Source: Hydrogenophaga intermedia
GTDB lineage: Bacteria > Pseudomonadota > Gammaproteobacteria > Burkholderiales > Burkholderiaceae_C
NCBI RefSeq assembly: GCF_023715105.1
Contig: NZ_JAMBNO010000008.1
Span: 62,001-126,000, forward strand
Direction of reading: 5' to 3'
Length of the DNA stretch: 64,000 nucleotides
Shown piece after piece: positions 61,864 through 64,000 of this stretch. The notes below the pieces were generated by a model that was given only the letters and a program-made list of their open reading frames with translations, had not been told where the DNA came from and searched no databases. The translations under genes and the position numbers were made by a program. Numbering within the stretch: the stretch's first letter is position 1; the number at the start of each line of letters is the position of its first letter.

Positions 61864-64000
61864 CCTGGCCTGGCGCGACCTGCGCGCCAGCGGCCGGCGG
61901 CTGTGGATCTTCGTGGCCTGCCTGGTGCTGGGCGTGTCGCTGGTGGCGGCGGGCGGTGGCCTGTACCGCCAGGTTGCCGATGCCTTGCGCCACGACGCGC
62001 GCCTGCTGTTCGGCGGCGACGTGGAGGTGGAAGCGCCCGCGCCGCTGCCGGCCGACGCGCTGGCCTGGATGCAGGCGCGCGGCACCGTGTCGCGTGTGAT
62101 CGAGCTGCGCACCATGCTGCGCACCGACAGCGGCCGCGCGCAACTCATCGAACTGCTGAGCGCCGACGCCGCCTACCCGCTCTACGGCAGCGTGACGCTG
62201 CAACCCGCGGCCACGCTGGCCGAGGCGCTGGCGATGCAAGGCGGGCAGTGGGGCGCCGCTATCGACGGCGCGCTCGCCACGCGCCTGGGCCTGCGGGTGG
62301 GCGACCGGGTGTCGATCGGCGACCTCGACCTCACCGTGCGCGCGCTCATCGTGCGCCAGCCCGACCGCAGCCTGCGCGCCGACTGGGGCGCCGCGCCGGT
62401 GCTGGTGGCCGAGGGCGCGCTGATGGCCACAGGCCTGGTGCAGCCGCTCAGCCGGGTGGAATACCGCTACCGCGCGCGGGTGGATGGTGGGGCAGGGGGC
62501 GCCGACGACACGCGATCCGCCACCGCCTGGCGCGACGCCTTCATCGCCGCCTTTCCCGCCATCGACGCCGAGGTGCGCAGCTTCGACGAGCGCAGCGACC
62601 GCATGGCCGAGGTGCTGGGGCAGATCGGCTCGGGCCTGCTGCTGATCGGCTTCTCGGCGCTGTTCATTGGCGGGCTGGGCGTGTTCAACAGCGTGCAGGC
62701 CTACCTGCAGGGCAAGCTCACCACGTTGGCCACGCTGCGCGCACTGGGTCTGCGCGATGGCCGGCTGGCGGCCTTCGTGCTGCTGCAGGTGCTGTTGCTC
62801 GCGCTGCTGGCCAGCGCCGCGGGCGTGCTGCTCGGTGTGGCGCTGGCGCTCGCGGGCGCGCAGCTCGCGGCCGATCGGCTGCCGGTGAGCTTTTTGCTGC
62901 AGGGCCTGTGGCAGCCCGCGCTGCTGGCGCTGATGTTCGGCCTGCTCACGGCGCTGGCGTTCTCGCTGCCGGCGCTGGGGCGTGCGTTGTCGGTGTCGCC
63001 CGCGGTGCTGTTTCGCGGCATCGAGGGCGCTGCGCTGCGCACGCCCCGGCTGGCGCGCGGGCTCACCGCGGCGGCCGCGGGCATCACGCTGGCGCTGCTG
63101 GTGCTGAGCCTGCCGGACCCGCGTTTTGGCCTGGCCTTCGTGGCCACCACCGCGCTCGTGCTGCTCGTGCTGGACGCTGCCACGCGCGGCCTGCGCCGCG
63201 CTGCCGCGCGCTTGCAGCAGCACCGCGCCTTGCCGCTGCCCATGCAACTGGCGCTGGCCGGCTTGCAGCAAACGCATTCGCCACTTCGCACGGCGCTGCT
63301 CTCGCTGGGCTCGGCACTTACGTTGCTGGTGGCCTGCACGCTGGTGGTGGCCACGCTGCTGCGCACCGTGAACGAGACCGTGCCCACGCAGGCGCCGGCG
63401 CTGGTGTTCTACGACGTGCAGACCGAGCAGATCCCGCTGCTGCAGGAGACGCTGGCCGCGTCCCCCGGCGTGCAGGCGGTGCGCACTGCGCCGCTGGTGC
63501 TGGGCCGCCTGGTGGCCGTCAACGGTGAGGCGCTGCGGGAGAGCGGTGACGGCGAGCGCGCGCGCGAATCGCTCGACGAACACAAGCTGAGCGACCGCAG
63601 CGGCAACTTCGACGACGTGGTGGTCGATCGCGGTGCCTGGTGGCCCGAAGGCCACCGCGGTGAACCGCTGGTGGCGATGGAAGACCGCGAGGCCGACCAG
63701 CTCGGCCTGCGCGTGGGTGACCGGCTGCGCTTCGAGGTGCTGGGCCAGCCGGTGGAGGCCACGCTGAGCGCGATCTACAGCCAGCGGCGCATGCAGTCGC
63801 GCCTGTGGCTGGAGGCCATCTTCAGCGACGGCGTGCTCGACCCCTTCATCACGCGCCACGTGGGCGCGGCGTGGATGCCCCCCGGTGAGGCGCTGGCCGC
63901 GCAGGACCGCCTGGCCGCGGCGGCGCCCAACATCGCCACCGCGCGCACCGAGGCGCTGCTGAACGAGACGCGCGCGCTGATGGGCCGCGCCAGCGGTGGC
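61847..64000 (+). CDS. FtsX-type ABC permease (YbbP-like), C-terminus beyond window
   Basis: From ATG 61847 (GGAGGCGG upstream) the frame is open for 718 codons to the right edge. It begins '[20 protein letters not shown]', typical of YbbP/large FtsX permeases, followed by a periplasmic domain, an FtsX block ('[19 protein letters not shown]', '[18 protein letters not shown]') and a second membrane block ('[20 protein letters not shown]'). E. coli YbbAP is linked to lysophospholipid or esterase (TesA) genes; no tesA is adjacent here. The C-terminal FtsX domain is missing from view. Confidence 0.87.
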   Translation, partial: MPFLLDLAWRDLRASGRRLWIFVACLVLGVSLVAAGGGLYRQVADALRHDARLLFGGDVEVEAPAPLPADALAWMQARGTVSRVIELRTMLRTDSGRAQLIELLSADAAYPLYGSVTLQPAATLAEALAMQGGQWGAAIDGALATRLGLRVGDRVSIGDLDLTVRALIVRQPDRSLRADWGAAPVLVAEGALMATGLVQPLSRVEYRYRARVDGGAGGADDTRSATAWRDAFIAAFPAIDAEVRSFDERSDRMAEVLGQIGSGLLLIGFSALFIGGLGVFNSVQAYLQGKLTTLATLRALGLRDGRLAAFVLLQVLLLALLASAAGVLLGVALALAGAQLAADRLPVSFLLQGLWQPALLALMFGLLTALAFSLPALGRALSVSPAVLFRGIEGAALRTPRLARGLTAAAAGITLALLVLSLPDPRFGLAFVATTALVLLVLDAATRGLRRAAARLQQHRALPLPMQLALAGLQQTHSPLRTALLSLGSALTLLVACTLVVATLLRTVNETVPTQAPALVFYDVQTEQIPLLQETLAASPGVQAVRTAPLVLGRLVAVNGEALRESGDGERARESLDEHKLSDRSGNFDDVVVDRGAWWPEGHRGEPLVAMEDREADQLGLRVGDRLRFEVLGQPVEATLSAIYSQRRMQSRLWLEAIFSDGVLDPFITRHVGAAWMPPGEALAAQDRLAAAAPNIATARTEALLNETRALMGRASGG

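Noticed and set aside
61700..63859. Minus-strand open frame of 719 codons near the right edge
   Set aside because: Antisense to the YbbP-like permease; low-complexity His/Arg/Gln-rich translation.

Overview
The window is about 64 kb of GC-rich, tightly packed bacterial DNA. It carries no rRNA or tRNA gene that I can see. Gene families (Bug-type and TRAP solute receptors, a beta-ketoadipate pcaIJF set under a PcaR-like IclR regulator, many LysR regulators, MetY, SrpA-like catalase), the frequent 'GGAGACAAG' ribosome-binding sites and a dispersed repeat encoding 'PFGLSLSKP' all fit a betaproteobacterium of the Burkholderiales, probably Comamonadaceae (Hydrogenophaga/Variovorax-like). This assignment is inference from composition and family content; no marker gene is present to fix it.

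Left third (1-24.8 kb): a truncated Mrp antiporter subunit A; a FAD ring-hydroxylase with a Bug receptor and a divergent LysR regulator; a three-gene ABC exporter (ATPase, FtsX permease, HlyD adaptor); a class II fumarase; a secreted alpha/beta hydrolase; pcaF-pcaJ-pcaI with divergent pcaR and a clear operator; an IS1182-type insertion sequence; a response regulator with a hybrid sensor kinase that is split by an in-frame amber codon; and a plus-strand run of two 3-hydroxyisobutyrate-dehydrogenase-like reductases around an amidohydrolase, ending in a maleylacetate reductase.

Middle (24.8-32.9 kb): mostly envelope and transport genes: a CDF-type transporter whose frame has no stop where the family should end, ExoD, a CorB-like CBS protein, UppP, a small exported protein, a YbaL/KefB-type antiporter, and a LysR/MFS divergent pair.

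Catabolic core (32.9-45.6 kb): two parallel modules, each with a LysR regulator divergent from an intradiol (hydroxyquinol-type) dioxygenase. Module 1 continues with a complete TRAP transporter (DctP, DctQ, DctM), two small ferredoxin-like barrel proteins (YciI, Dabb) and a RutE-like flavin reductase. Module 2 continues with a citryl-CoA-lyase-like protein, a CaiB-type CoA transferase, a Bug receptor and a second DctP without its own membrane subunits. Taken together the window holds each step needed to take hydroxyquinol to central metabolism: ring cleavage (intradiol dioxygenase), maleylacetate reductase, 3-oxoadipate CoA-transferase (PcaIJ) and thiolase (PcaF). The extra enzymes of the two modules are not explained by that route and are the best candidates here for undescribed chemistry. 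A 247-bp nested inverted-repeat element lies between the two modules.

Right third (45.6-64 kb): a catalase-like protein that lacks the usual histidine, a DmeF-like metal exporter, a cytochrome c/sorbosone-dehydrogenase-like pair, LysE, a plus-strand series of acyl-CoA and sulfur metabolism genes (AMP-ligase, enoyl-CoA hydratase, quinone reductase, CoA-binding protein, MetY, hydratase), a flavoprotein monooxygenase, several small proteins and a second ABC/FtsX system that runs off the right edge.
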